A DNA stretch of 64,000 nucleotides, from NCBI GenBank assembly GCA_041658185.1, contig JBBAAR010000003.1:62001-126000 (forward strand). Reading direction: 5' to 3'. Numbering within the stretch: position 1 is the first letter of the stretch; every line of letters begins with the position of its first letter. Below are positions 41,986-51,940 of this stretch, one piece after another. The translations under genes were made by a program, and so were the position numbers. Origin of the DNA: UBA8919 sp041658185 (lineage in GTDB: Bacteria > Elusimicrobiota > UBA8919). The notes beneath the pieces were generated by a model. It was not told the DNA's origin, made no database searches, and worked only from the letters and a program-made list of their open reading frames with translations.

Positions 41986-43512
41986 TTATTTGAATTTTGA
42001 GCGTTTTACTTTTTTGAATAACATTATTAAAATCATATCAATTGGAAAAGACCAAAATTGTATTCGCATTCGCAATTCAGATATTTTTTGCATTAATATG
42101 AGTAAAATCTTCTTCAAATATCCTACTTTTAATGAAAAAATATTTAAGTTCACAAAATCCATGTAAAATGAAATTTTCCTGACAAAATTTTTATCATGTA
42201 TCCAGATTAACTTATCAATAGTATCAAAACCGGTAAGAATATCCATTGAATTAGTCCATTCTTCAACAGTTTTAGGTTGGCTGTAATGATAAATATTTAT
42301 ACATTCTTCGTATAGTTCGCCTCCCGGATATGGACGAAATATTTGAGGTCCGACAACGGACAAAATATCTGAAATTGATTTTAAACGTCGAATCATTTTT
42401 AAGGTACACAATATATCCGATTTGGTTTCACCGGGGATTCCCATCATAAATGAAAACGTTGTCCCTATTCCGCAACTCGTGATAAGTTCCGCAGATTTAT
42501 ATATCTGTTCAACAGTTATGTCCTTTTTCAATTTATTTAAAATTTGTTGTGAGCCGGATTCAGCACCGATTGCCAAGCGATAACAACCAATGTCCTTTAA
42601 TCGTACCAGCATGTCGCTGTCAACTATTTTTTTATCAAATGCATCCGCTCGTATGCTTGCCATCCATTTAAAAACAAGTTTTCTATTTTTAATCTCAGAT
42701 ATAAAATTTTCTATATTTGACCGTTTAATAAAGAAGTCCTCATCAACAAAGTCAAAAAAATTTACCGAATAATTAGTGATTAGGTGTTCTATCTCATCGC
42801 ATATTCTTCGCACGGATTTGCTTCTATATTTTCCGAAAAAGAGTTTTTTATTTGAATTTATGCAGAATGTACAACGATACGGGCATCCGAAACTAGTAAG
42901 CATAACCCCGAAATTTACTTCCATTGTTTCATCGCCGCGATAAACAAGTCTTCTCTTATATCTGGAGTAGTTGAAAATATCATAATTAAAATATGGAAGT
43001 TCATTCAAATCATGACAAGGTCTCGGTTTAGTTTGGACAAATTTATTATTGTCAAGAAAACACAATCCATTTACTTTATTAACATCAGATTTATTTTTCA
43101 AGGTATGCAACAATTCGTGAGTTGTATGTTCGCCTTCACCGATACAAACATAATCAACAAACCCCGATTTTAAAACATCTTCAGGAAAAAGAGAGGGATG
43201 TATCCCGCCCCAAATGATAGAGATAAACGGGTATTTGGTTTTTATATATTTTGATAGCCGTGCCGCATGTGCTACCTGTGAAGTCATTACCGAAAAACCG
43301 ACAAGAATTATTTGATTAGGATTATTTTTAATAGTATCATCAAATAGTTTAATGGGTTCATCGTCTAAAACCATATCAAGTATAATTGTTTTCCATTCTT
43401 TTGAACAAAGAAAACTCCCGATAGATAATAATCCGGCATATGGGTAGGGACTGGATTGCTGTTCTTTTGAATAATAAATAGATCTCGGATTAATTAGTAT
43501 ACAGTCATACAT
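41986..43512 (-). CDS. B12-binding-domain radical SAM protein
   Basis: A 508-residue protein: YDCILINPRSIYYSKEQQSSPYPYAGLLSIG at the N-terminus is the opening of the cobalamin-type domain, with IIWGGIHPSLFPEDVL (about 99-114) and DYVCIGEGEHT. Radical SAM cysteines are C210, C214 and C217 in SFGCPYRCTFC; FDFVDEDFF and RLAIGAESGSQQIL follow. The C-terminal ~100 residues are basic and partly hydrophobic, suggesting membrane contact. The substrate is unknown. It lies directly downstream of the CgeB-like glycosyltransferase gene. Confidence 0.85.
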   Translation of the reverse strand: MYDCILINPRSIYYSKEQQSSPYPYAGLLSIGSFLCSKEWKTIILDMVLDDEPIKLFDDTIKNNPNQIILVGFSVMTSQVAHAARLSKYIKTKYPFISIIWGGIHPSLFPEDVLKSGFVDYVCIGEGEHTTHELLHTLKNKSDVNKVNGLCFLDNNKFVQTKPRPCHDLNELPYFNYDIFNYSRYKRRLVYRGDETMEVNFGVMLTSFGCPYRCTFCINSNKKLFFGKYRSKSVRRICDEIEHLITNYSVNFFDFVDEDFFIKRSNIENFISEIKNRKLVFKWMASIRADAFDKKIVDSDMLVRLKDIGCYRLAIGAESGSQQILNKLKKDITVEQIYKSAELITSCGIGTTFSFMMGIPGETKSDILCTLKMIRRLKSISDILSVVGPQIFRPYPGGELYEECINIYHYSQPKTVEEWTNSMDILTGFDTIDKLIWIHDKNFVRKISFYMDFVNLNIFSLKVGYLKKILLILMQKISELRMRIQFWSFPIDMILIMLFKKVKRSKFK

Positions 43513-43515
43513 AAC

Positions 43516-44745
43516 TTATTTTTTTTTGAAAATACGCTTTAAAAACTTTTTTAATCTAGGAAATCTATCTAACGTTTCTCTCTTTAGATAATACCAAACC
43601 TGATGAAAATCCATCTTCCGTATTTTGAATATTATCGCCAACTCTTCAAATGCAAACGAGTATTTACCCGACAAAATGAATTTCAGTATTAGCGGGAACC
43701 TGTATGTGGCGTAATTCCTCAAAAATATTTCATCCAGAATTATTTCTGCGGGAGTGTATTTCTTTTCGTCATTCATCTTCCTCAATTTTTGTATAAGAGC
43801 CGGTAACGCTGTTGAGACAGTATAATCCTTTAACGACCTCCTGTATGCATTTTCAGCGATACTTTTTCTTTCGTTTTCATTTTTCAGATAATAGATGACC
43901 TTTTGAAGTAATTCTTCTTTTGTGTTGAAAACGACGATTTCCTTGTTTAGCACAAGAGCTTCTTCATTTCCAAGAGCGTCTTCAGTCAGAACAAATCCGC
44001 CGCATAAAGCAATATCAATAATTTTACCCTTGAATTGTCTCACTCGTTTTAATATAGTCCGACCTCTCGTGAAGATATTTGGCGGGTCAATGCCGGTGAA
44101 ACTTAGATTTATTTTACTCCTGTTATAAATTTCAACCATTTTTTCTGAAGTTACTTTTCCATTTTGAGTTCCCAAACCGTAAGTTTGAATATTTATTCCA
44201 TTTTTTGCAAGGTAATATAAGAAATCTTTTCTTCTGTATTTTATCACTGCCCCTACAAACGAAACGTCAATATCCTGAGAAATACCGTTTAATTTACGAT
44301 ATGTTGTTGTATCAAAAGCATAGAAAGTGATTGCATTTACCCCATAATGTCTGAATATAAATCTGCCTACTATATCGGGTACTATAACGAGATCAGCCGC
44401 TTGTGCATAATATATATCTTTAAAGTTAAAATAATGTTCCCAATCACAAGGTATCATAACTAAAAATATTTTTTGGCGGAGCAGTTCAAAGAATTCCACC
44501 CTGAAATCAAAACCCCAAGAATCAGCCCAAGCAAAAATTAGGATTTTTATTTTATTCTTTTCAATGAAATCCAAAAGATACCTTTCAATACCGCTATTGC
44601 CAAGTTCTGAATATAATTTTGGATAATCTAAAAAATACTGGCCGTTTTTTGTGAATTCCCGTATATAACTATTGTAAAAATCCATTCCCATCGGCGATAG
44701 AACATCTGTAATCTTGGTTAAAAATAAAGTATCTTTTTCATTCAT
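43516..44745 (-). CDS. CgeB-like glycosyltransferase (GT-B type)
   Basis: A 409-residue protein. IDVSFVGAVIKYRRKDFLYYL and a later KGKIIDIALCGGFVLTEDALGNEEAL segment match the CgeB/Glyco_trans_1_2 type. In that type the region around F-E-x-x-x-C/G-G-G-F/P-x-L replaces the usual E-x7-E. The N-terminal domain (ILIFAWADSWGFDFRVEFFELLRQ and MIPCDWEHYF) is typical of the same group. It probably transfers a sugar in the cytoplasm. The basic C-terminal 40 residues (KRETLDRFPRLKKFLKRIFKKK) may bind the membrane. Confidence 0.72.
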   Translation of the reverse strand: MNEKDTLFLTKITDVLSPMGMDFYNSYIREFTKNGQYFLDYPKLYSELGNSGIERYLLDFIEKNKIKILIFAWADSWGFDFRVEFFELLRQKIFLVMIPCDWEHYFNFKDIYYAQAADLVIVPDIVGRFIFRHYGVNAITFYAFDTTTYRKLNGISQDIDVSFVGAVIKYRRKDFLYYLAKNGINIQTYGLGTQNGKVTSEKMVEIYNRSKINLSFTGIDPPNIFTRGRTILKRVRQFKGKIIDIALCGGFVLTEDALGNEEALVLNKEIVVFNTKEELLQKVIYYLKNENERKSIAENAYRRSLKDYTVSTALPALIQKLRKMNDEKKYTPAEIILDEIFLRNYATYRFPLILKFILSGKYSFAFEELAIIFKIRKMDFHQVWYYLKRETLDRFPRLKKFLKRIFKKK

Positions 44746-44774
44746 AAAATATTTAAAAATTTCGTCAGTATTTA

Positions 44775-46346
44775 TTAAACTTTCTGTTGGACAGTCTGAA
44801 GAATCTTATTTCTTGCAAGATTATATATTTTATAAGCCTCTTCAAGTTTGAACAATAAAGACAATCCTGTATAGATAGCAAGACCAGTTAAAACCGACAG
44901 CGATATTGTCAATATCTTATAAATAAGAATCCCGTCATTCCATGAATTCAAAAATCTCATTGTTATGACTGCGGCAAATCCGGAAATTGCTGCAAAAACC
45001 GCTATTTTTAGTATATTATTCAAAATTTCCAAACCGTGAATATTACCGATGGACTTTTTTAAATTAACAAAAAGCATAATTGTGACAATCCAATTACAGC
45101 AGGATTGTGACAGGGCAATGCCGGCTGCCGGTGGATTGATTGTTCTGATAAACAGGATATTACCGATAGCAGTTAGTACAATTGATATTAAAACAATTTT
45201 TAAAATTCTACCGTATTCGTTCAGTATGAACATTAATCGCATAAAAATGACCAAAGCATAAATAGAGAGCAATTGAAACGCATAGAAAAAAAGTATTTTT
45301 GAAGTAAGTGCAGTAGCGTCGGCGGTGAAATTGCCTCTCTGAAACAGTATAGATATTATTGGTCTGGAAAAAAGCGCAATCATCACAGCCGCCGGTATGA
45401 AAACAAAAGCCGCCATGCGGATGCTCAATGCAAGGGTATCTTTCAATTCCTCTATTTTATTGTTTGAAATCTGAATTGAAAAATAAGTGTATAAGACCAC
45501 CGGAAGCGATCCTACAAATATCATAAGAGGTATCTGTACAATTCTTTCCGCATATGATAGTGCTGCAATGCTTCCTGGCGGTAGAAACGCCGCCATATTC
45601 CTATTAATCAAAATCGCTATGCTCGGCGCCGTTGAAATAATCATAAATGATAGAATATTCTTGCCCAGTTTTCTCATTTCAAAATATTTAGTTTCAAAAC
45701 CGAAAGTATATCTGAATCCCGTCTTTTTCAGGATGTACATCAAAACAAACGTCTGTAATATTATGCCTGCGGTATATCCCCATGCTATGGCGTAGATGCC
45801 ATGTCCTTTCTGGAACAAAACGACAGAGACAATTATGCCGATCGTTATCAGAATCTGCGAGACCGCGGGATAAAAAAAATTTTTATATGCATTCAGTACC
45901 GAAGTCAAAATGCCTGAAAACCCCATAAAAACAAGCATTAAACTGAGAATTCTTAAAATTCTTGCTGCCGCCCAGATTGCATTTTCAGAAAGACCGGAGA
46001 ACAGAATACCGATTATCTGCTTTGAAAAAATGAAAATAACAAGCGACATTACGGAAAAAAGAACTGCGAAAAAATTCATCGCAGTGCTTGCAATTTTATT
46101 TGAGTTGTCAGTCCCTTCGCCAAGCGCCTTGATTATCATCGGAATAAAAACAATGCTGAATGTAGACAATATTATGCCGCCAGCCATTGTCGGTACTGTG
46201 AGCGCCGAATAAAAGGAATCCATTGAAACACCAATGCCGAAATAGCCGGCAACAATGACTTCTTTCAGAAGGCTAGTCAGGGTCGTCAATACGCTTGCTA
46301 TAACTAAAACTATTGATGTTAATGCTATTGCTCTATTAACAGACAA
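44775..46346 (-). CDS. MurJ-like / MVF-family lipid-linked glycan flippase
   Basis: A 523-residue polytopic protein with about fourteen helices. VLTTLTSLLKEVIVAGYFGIGVSMDSFYSA is the conserved first helix and loop of MurJ/MviN proteins, where the Arg/Lys and Asp positions line the cavity. ALSYAERIVQIPLMIFVGSLPVVLYTYFS is another family block. It is the Wzx-type candidate for flipping the polyprenyl-linked glycan. The start is probably the TTG at 46346, because GGAGGAG lies five bases upstream; a TTG at 46358 is in frame but overlaps this site. It lies just after the SDR gene in the same frame. Confidence 0.85.
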   Translation of the reverse strand: MSVNRAIALTSIVLVIASVLTTLTSLLKEVIVAGYFGIGVSMDSFYSALTVPTMAGGIILSTFSIVFIPMIIKALGEGTDNSNKIASTAMNFFAVLFSVMSLVIFIFSKQIIGILFSGLSENAIWAAARILRILSLMLVFMGFSGILTSVLNAYKNFFYPAVSQILITIGIIVSVVLFQKGHGIYAIAWGYTAGIILQTFVLMYILKKTGFRYTFGFETKYFEMRKLGKNILSFMIISTAPSIAILINRNMAAFLPPGSIAALSYAERIVQIPLMIFVGSLPVVLYTYFSIQISNNKIEELKDTLALSIRMAAFVFIPAAVMIALFSRPIISILFQRGNFTADATALTSKILFFYAFQLLSIYALVIFMRLMFILNEYGRILKIVLISIVLTAIGNILFIRTINPPAAGIALSQSCCNWIVTIMLFVNLKKSIGNIHGLEILNNILKIAVFAAISGFAAVITMRFLNSWNDGILIYKILTISLSVLTGLAIYTGLSLLFKLEEAYKIYNLARNKILQTVQQKV

Positions 46347-46376
46347 TATCTCCTCCAAAACTTCATATAGATTAAA

Positions 46377-47216
46377 TCACTTATCTGGTTTTATTTCCAT
46401 GTATGTTATCCCGTCTATTCGCCTCAAAGTAAATAATGAAGACTTCTTTATTTTCGAAATATTTTTATCAAAGTTTTTCCAATTATCCCAGACGGCACTA
46501 ATCAACTTGCCGGTAAGTCCGTTTGAAGCATCAGAGGCCAGAAATACCGATAACTCTGCTGCCAATTCCGGAGAAGTTCCGCCCTCTTTTTTTATCTTTA
46601 TTGCACCTTCTAAATCATGTTTGCCGGCTTTAGTACCCGCCTGAATTATTTCTTCCAACATTTTTGTGTAAACAGAACCCGGTGAGATTGCATTAATATC
46701 TATCCCAAATTCTCTATTCTCTTCTGCAATTGTTTCTGTAAATCGTACAATTGCCGCTTTAGAAGATGCATAAGCGGAAAAATTAACTCTGGGAAATGTC
46801 GCTCCCCCGCCGGAAAAATTTATAATCTTACCTTTCTTTTTTGAAATCATAATCGGTAAAACATATTTACAGCACAACATTGTTCCGGCTATATTGGTAT
46901 TTATATTTTTTATCCAGTCAATCGCTGACGTTTCTGCTAATGACCCGATGGGTTGTTGAATGCCCGCCGCATTTACAAGTATATCTACTGTGCCTAAAAT
47001 TTTTACGGTTTTCTTGACTAAATTTTTTACATCTTTAATTTTTGCTATATCAGTTCTAATCTTAATTATTTTATTATTTTTCAAACTTTTTAATTCCGAA
47101 TCATTTATATCCGCAACAACGACTTTTGCACCTTCCCTAAGAAATGCATTTACAGTTGCTTTTCCAATTCCTCCCGCCCCACCCGTGATAATGGCAACTT
47201 TATTTTTTAGTTTCAT
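46377..47216 (-). CDS. Short-chain dehydrogenase/reductase (classical SDR)
   Basis: 279 residues from the ATG at 47216, which overlaps the radical SAM stop (ATGA) and has GGGA upstream; an in-frame ATG at 47234 is less likely. Motifs: TGGAGGIGKA (cofactor), NAAGIQQP, INFSGGGA (Ser region) and the catalytic Y-A-S-S-K, then ISPGSVYTKM. It would oxidise or reduce a hydroxyl/keto group of a small sugar or polyol. C-terminal residues 250-279 extend beyond the usual SDR end and may contact a partner. It is one of few non-sugar-nucleotide enzymes in this part of the locus. Confidence 0.87.
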   Translation of the reverse strand: MKLKNKVAIITGGAGGIGKATVNAFLREGAKVVVADINDSELKSLKNNKIIKIRTDIAKIKDVKNLVKKTVKILGTVDILVNAAGIQQPIGSLAETSAIDWIKNINTNIAGTMLCCKYVLPIMISKKKGKIINFSGGGATFPRVNFSAYASSKAAIVRFTETIAEENREFGIDINAISPGSVYTKMLEEIIQAGTKAGKHDLEGAIKIKKEGGTSPELAAELSVFLASDASNGLTGKLISAVWDNWKNFDKNISKIKKSSLFTLRRIDGITYMEIKPDK

Positions 47217-49174
47217 TGTTTTATCCCGCTGCAATTATAAAGATATAATCCGCGCTTGTTACCATACCATATAACTTCTCTGCACCAATCTTCCCATGAA
47301 GACCATTTAATACTTGTCCGGTCTATCTCATAATTGTAGTTACCGGTTGTTAAAGAAAACTTTTTTCCGCCTAAACCGGCTCTATAACCCTCCCAAATAT
47401 TATAAGAAAATTTTAAGTCAAGATTTTTATTCTGGAACGGTAATTTTATAAGATTTTGATTTAAAATGATGGAATCATGCAGAATATCCTTGTAATTCCG
47501 TATTTTTTTTTGATTTAAGAATTCGCTTAAAATCTGTTCGGATTGTTTATAGAAATCAGACAGTTTATTCCCTGTGCATATATTTATTAGCACCAATTCA
47601 TCCGGTGTCCACCAGATATTCAGCCATTTTTTGGATTCGCAAAACTCTGCTCCTCCGCTCCGTATAATTTTTGCTTTATCAATAAAAAAGGAGTATATTT
47701 CTGATAATATTGGTGTTGTTTTTTCGTAGGTAAATATATTAATCATCTCACGAAAATCTATAGAATAAGTGTTATGCAGAGTAATAAATGGAATTTGCAG
47801 GAGTTTATCAAAATGCAGTAATGATACCATCCAACTCCAGACCCTTGCTTTTATCCAGTCATTTTTTGGCATTGTGTTTGTACCAACAACTAATTTTTGT
47901 GTTTCTTGAATTTCTTCCGATTCTAAACTGCCGTGTATATTGACAAGTTTTGTTTCTACGATTTCAAAACCATATTTTTTTTGATATTCCAATTCGTCCA
48001 TTTCAGAGTTAGTAAGAACGGATAAATTAATAAGTTGAATTTTGTTATGCTGACCGTTTTCAATTACAGAACAAACGCCGTTTATAAATGTTTCATATGT
48101 TTCAGAAGGAAGAGCGAGGATAATATCCGTGAATGTCTCAATATTTTCCTCATTAAACTTTTTTTGAAGTTCGTGAAAAGTATCAACAGATATATTTGTG
48201 CGTTTAATACTTCTCAGTGTTTCAGGATTAACCGATTGGAGTGCCAGTGCAACACCTTTACTCAATCCGGCATCTGACATCATTTTGTAGATGTTATATA
48301 TTCGCATTGTAGAATTTTTTGTGTTTTGTACCGAAAACGCTTTGGGATAACCGTATTTTTTTTTGTTATCAGCGATATACTTGATAATTTCAATATCTCT
48401 CGGAAGGATGCCAAAATTAGCATCACAACAAAATATAAACTCAATTTTGTGCCGGCTAAACCAATCAATTTCACGATAGAGTTTTTCAAGGGAATGAGTA
48501 TAAATTTTATTTTGGGTGTCTGAACCCCATACGCAATATGTGCATCCGAACGGGCAACCCCTGTTAGTTTCCCATAAACCAATCCAGTTTTCATTTGGAT
48601 TTGCTTCCATTAAGGGTTTAAAAACATCATTGAGGTATGGAGAAGGAATTTCTTCCAAATTAGAAATTCTTGAAATCGTTTGTGTTTTATGAAATTTCTT
48701 GTTTTTATCAAAGTAACTTATTGACGGAACCACACTCCATTTTTGTGTAGAATAATTTTCTAAAATGGATAAAAAAGTTTTTTCACCCTCTCCGATACAT
48801 GCTATATCAACTGCAGGATTTTTTTGCAAAAAATTCTGAATATCATTGGCTGGTATTTCAGGTCCTCCAAAGACCGTAATTACTTGCGGTTTGTTTTTTT
48901 TGATTTGTTTTGCAATCTCAAGTGAAATCTTGATGTTCCATGTATATGTGCTAAAAAAAATAATATCAGCAGTTGAAAGTTTTTCTAAAACAGTTACAAC
49001 GGGAATTCTTTTGTAAACGGGAAGCAAAAAATCAAAAGTTTCTTTATTAGAAAGATATTTTTGAGCATATGCCTGAAGTAATCCGACAGAATAAGGCAGA
49101 TAATTCTGGTTTGAAAAACTGTTGTTAATCTGAACCAGACCTATTTTAGTATTATGGTAGTTTGTCTTAATCAT
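47213..49174 (-). CDS. B12-binding-domain radical SAM protein with long C-terminal extension
   Basis: A 653-residue protein, the longest radical SAM enzyme here. The N-terminus (KIGLVQINNSFSNQNYLPYSVGLLQAYA) and VFGGPEIPANDI form the cobalamin-type domain, with DIACIGEGEKTF. The core motif is NRGCPFGCTYC (C207, C211, C214), then FCCDANFGILPRD. The C-terminal 200 residues have an unfamiliar Trp-rich end (WSSWEDWCREVIWYGNKRG) that may form a substrate domain. It overlaps the HemN-like gene upstream and the SDR gene downstream by 4 bp. The reaction is unknown. Confidence 0.83.
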   Translation of the reverse strand: MIKTNYHNTKIGLVQINNSFSNQNYLPYSVGLLQAYAQKYLSNKETFDFLLPVYKRIPVVTVLEKLSTADIIFFSTYTWNIKISLEIAKQIKKNKPQVITVFGGPEIPANDIQNFLQKNPAVDIACIGEGEKTFLSILENYSTQKWSVVPSISYFDKNKKFHKTQTISRISNLEEIPSPYLNDVFKPLMEANPNENWIGLWETNRGCPFGCTYCVWGSDTQNKIYTHSLEKLYREIDWFSRHKIEFIFCCDANFGILPRDIEIIKYIADNKKKYGYPKAFSVQNTKNSTMRIYNIYKMMSDAGLSKGVALALQSVNPETLRSIKRTNISVDTFHELQKKFNEENIETFTDIILALPSETYETFINGVCSVIENGQHNKIQLINLSVLTNSEMDELEYQKKYGFEIVETKLVNIHGSLESEEIQETQKLVVGTNTMPKNDWIKARVWSWMVSLLHFDKLLQIPFITLHNTYSIDFREMINIFTYEKTTPILSEIYSFFIDKAKIIRSGGAEFCESKKWLNIWWTPDELVLINICTGNKLSDFYKQSEQILSEFLNQKKIRNYKDILHDSIILNQNLIKLPFQNKNLDLKFSYNIWEGYRAGLGGKKFSLTTGNYNYEIDRTSIKWSSWEDWCREVIWYGNKRGLYLYNCSGIKQ

Positions 49175-50544
49175 TTGTGGTTATCAAAAACGTGACATAC
49201 CTGCATAGTAAAATATTTTCCGAGTTCGGTAATTGTAATATTTTTTTCTGTAAGTTTTAATATACCGTCACTTACTAAATCGTTTATCATTGCTAATTCT
49301 TTTTCAAAGTATTTGTTAAAAATGATATTATATTTTTTTTCTATGTTACTAAAATCTACGGAGAAATAAATGCGAAAATTATGTATTATATCCCGTCTGA
49401 TAATATCATCATTGTTTAATTTATATCTGCGATATACGGGAAATTTTAAATTTTTTACAGCGTTTTCATATTCTTTCAGAGAATAGATATTTTGAAAATA
49501 ATATTCTGAGGTAATTGTGCTTGCACTCCAAGGGCCAAGACCGATAATGTTATAATAATTTCCTGAGGTATAACCTAAATTATTCCAGCGGAGCGTGTTG
49601 TTTCTCAGGGCTTTGGCTAAAGTATCCGTAGATTTGGCAAAGTGGTCCAATCCTATACGGATGTAGCCGTTTTTTTGAAGTGTTTCAACTGCTTCGTGAA
49701 AAAACATAGTTTGTTCTTCAATACTCGGAAATTCAGATTGATTCATCTTTTTTTGGTGTTTTTTCACTTCCGGTGCATAGTGAAGCAGTAAAAGCGAAAT
49801 TCTATCCGGCGATAATTTAATCGCAGTATCAATTGTTTTTCTGAACGACTCGCTTGTTTGCTTTGGCAAGCCCCACATTATGTCAAAATTTATTCCATGA
49901 AAATAACTTCTAATCTCAGGAGTTAGAAGATTTTCTACAAGGGCAACAGGCTGTATTCTATTGATGGCTTTTTGGACATCGGGGTCAAAATCCTGCACGC
50001 CGAAAGATATCCTGTTTATTCCTTTTTCGTGATAGTATTTCAGCATTTCTATAGTACTCGCTCGCGGGTCTATTTCAATTGCAAATTCCGTTAATTTTTT
50101 TATATCGGCGATAGATTGAATTTTTTCAATAAGCGTATCAAACTCTTTTTTGAGCAAAATGGTAGGTGAACCGCCTCCGAGATGGATTTCTTTAAAATTA
50201 GGTTTTATAGAATATTTGTCAAAAACTTCCCGTAATAAATCTATTTCACAATAGAGTGAGTTCAGGTATTCTTTAATTTTTTCATAATTATTCGTTATAT
50301 AAGTATGGCATGTGCAATAAAAACATTGTTTGGAACAGAAAGGTATGTGAACATATAATAATAAAGGTGCATACTTATCGTTAGAAAATAAATTCTTTAG
50401 TGCAATCCTAAAAACATTGTCGTCAAAGTCAGTTGTCCATGCACTTTTATGAGGGTATTCTACATACATAGCATAGATGTTTTCATATTTTCTCATCAAA
50501 TGTTTTAATAGATTTATGTCTTTATCGCGCGGTAAGTTATTCAT
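49171..50544 (-). CDS. hemN: HemN-like radical SAM protein (oxygen-independent coproporphyrinogen III oxidase family)
   Basis: 457 residues, as in E. coli HemN. YVHIPFCSKQCFYCTC carries the HemN cluster C70-x3-C74-x2-C77 plus the extra C79. Next come HLGGGSPT, EIDPRASTIEML, SFGVQDFDPDVQKAINR, NFDIMWGLPKQTSESF, IGLDHFAKSTDTLAKAL and GYTSGNYYNIIGLGPWSAS, all in HemN order. HemN decarboxylates coproporphyrinogen III in haem synthesis. Its position among B12-type radical SAM genes, coupled to one by 4 bp, makes a glycan-related or cobalamin/haem-handling role possible. It is either a true HemN in an odd place or a close paralogue with a new substrate. Confidence 0.78.
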   Translation of the reverse strand: MNNLPRDKDINLLKHLMRKYENIYAMYVEYPHKSAWTTDFDDNVFRIALKNLFSNDKYAPLLLYVHIPFCSKQCFYCTCHTYITNNYEKIKEYLNSLYCEIDLLREVFDKYSIKPNFKEIHLGGGSPTILLKKEFDTLIEKIQSIADIKKLTEFAIEIDPRASTIEMLKYYHEKGINRISFGVQDFDPDVQKAINRIQPVALVENLLTPEIRSYFHGINFDIMWGLPKQTSESFRKTIDTAIKLSPDRISLLLLHYAPEVKKHQKKMNQSEFPSIEEQTMFFHEAVETLQKNGYIRIGLDHFAKSTDTLAKALRNNTLRWNNLGYTSGNYYNIIGLGPWSASTITSEYYFQNIYSLKEYENAVKNLKFPVYRRYKLNNDDIIRRDIIHNFRIYFSVDFSNIEKKYNIIFNKYFEKELAMINDLVSDGILKLTEKNITITELGKYFTMQVCHVFDNHK

Positions 50545-50548
50545 ATTT

Positions 50549-51931
50549 TTAGTTTTTTTGTTCAGCGATTAACGTATCATATTTAATCCTGAATTCCTGT
50601 AAATCCGCAAGGTTCAGTTTATACGGCTTGATAAAAAACTTCTGATAGTTTGTGAAGTAACGGTCCCCCGCCAAATATAGTTTTGAAATATCGCAGTCAA
50701 CAAGGAGATTGTCCTTTACTGCCTGTATGAATACTTCCGTCCCCGGAAACGGGACGATGTTCATAAGTATAACTTTGTCAACGGCTATATCTTTTATCAT
50801 ATTATAGGTATCCGTAAGAGTTTCTTTTGTTTCTTCCGGCAGTCCCATAATAAAAAATGCAGTTACAAAAAGGTCATTATATTTTTTAGTTAAATTTACG
50901 ACTTCATATATTTTTTTTCCGGAAAGATTTTTTTTCATTACCGTATTCCTGACGAAATCCGAACCGCTTTCTATGGCTAACCCGGTCCGCACCATTCCTG
51001 CGGCAACTAAAGCATCAAGCACTTCTTCATCCAGCGTATTTATAGAAAGTCCGTTGGGTGTTTCAAACTGGATATTTAAATTTCTTTGAATTATCTGGTT
51101 GCATATCCCGATAACATGATCTTTTCTCAGGGTTAAATTATCGTCCATAAACGAGAAATGTTTGTGATTATAAGTATTGTAGACAAATTCTATTTCGTCC
51201 GCAACATTTTCCGGTGTCCGCGGTCTCCATTTGGGGCCCATTGTAAGAAACATGGAGCAAAAACGGCATCTGTTCGGACAACTGCGGCTTGATATTATAG
51301 GTACCGAGGTATTAATCGGGAGTTTTTTCGGATTATGCCAGTTGGAAGTATCAACGTAGTATTCCTTCAAATTTACGAGATTATATGCAGGGAAAGAAAT
51401 AGAATCTACGTCAGCAATAAAATTTGTTTTTGGATTTATAAAAATATTTTTGTTTTTTCTAAAAGCAAATCCGTCAATATTTTCGAAATAATCGGAATTA
51501 TGTTTGACCATATCGACAAATTGCGAAACAGATTCTTCGCCCTCGCCCAGAACAATATAATCTATGGAAGAACAATTCTTTAGAATTTCGGCCGCATAAA
51601 TCGTAGGATGGATGCCTCCTATTATTATCGGTATTTCAGGATATTTTTTTTTACTTACCGTTGACAATTTCAGTAATTCCGGAAAATTGCCGGAGAACAA
51701 ACATCCGAATCCGATTAATTCAGGTCGGAAGGCTGAGATAGCTTCGGTCAATATGCCGTTATACATATCTTGGGTGTTATTATCATATTTAGGACATTTT
51801 AAGTCCAATAATTTAACTTCTTCGCCGGTTTTCTGAAGTGCCGAAGCAATGTAAAGCAAAGCGGACGGAAGATATACTTCTTTGTTATAATAGTTTTTAG
51901 GAGAAGGAGGATTAACTAAAAGTATTTTCAT
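50549..51931 (-). CDS. B12-binding-domain radical SAM protein
   Basis: A 460-residue protein with a classic start MKILLVNPPSPKNYY, YLPSALLYIASAL, and IIIGGIHPTIYAAEIL (about 102-117) with DYIVLGEGEESV for the cobalamin-type domain. Radical SAM cysteines are C218, C222 and C225 in SSRSCPNRCRFC, then FMDDNLTLRKDHV and RTGLAIESGSDFV. It is close in layout to the protein at 39302-40765. The substrate is unknown. It lies ten bases downstream of another B12-type radical SAM gene and five bases before the HemN-like gene. Confidence 0.85.
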   Translation of the reverse strand: MKILLVNPPSPKNYYNKEVYLPSALLYIASALQKTGEEVKLLDLKCPKYDNNTQDMYNGILTEAISAFRPELIGFGCLFSGNFPELLKLSTVSKKKYPEIPIIIGGIHPTIYAAEILKNCSSIDYIVLGEGEESVSQFVDMVKHNSDYFENIDGFAFRKNKNIFINPKTNFIADVDSISFPAYNLVNLKEYYVDTSNWHNPKKLPINTSVPIISSRSCPNRCRFCSMFLTMGPKWRPRTPENVADEIEFVYNTYNHKHFSFMDDNLTLRKDHVIGICNQIIQRNLNIQFETPNGLSINTLDEEVLDALVAAGMVRTGLAIESGSDFVRNTVMKKNLSGKKIYEVVNLTKKYNDLFVTAFFIMGLPEETKETLTDTYNMIKDIAVDKVILMNIVPFPGTEVFIQAVKDNLLVDCDISKLYLAGDRYFTNYQKFFIKPYKLNLADLQEFRIKYDTLIAEQKN

Positions 51932-51940
51932 AATTTAATT

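Noticed and set aside
46255..46644. Plus-strand open frames up to ~160 codons within minus-strand genes (for example 46255-46644 and 39744-40226)
   Set aside because: They lie antisense to genes with intact catalytic motifs, have no ribosome-binding sites or family features, and arise from codon bias on the other strand.
47326..47352. Resemblance of ATAATTGTAGTTACCGG in a radical SAM gene to the start of the structured element at 37781
   Set aside because: Similarity covers about 25 bases, lacks the hairpins and falls in well-formed coding sequence, so it is probably chance.
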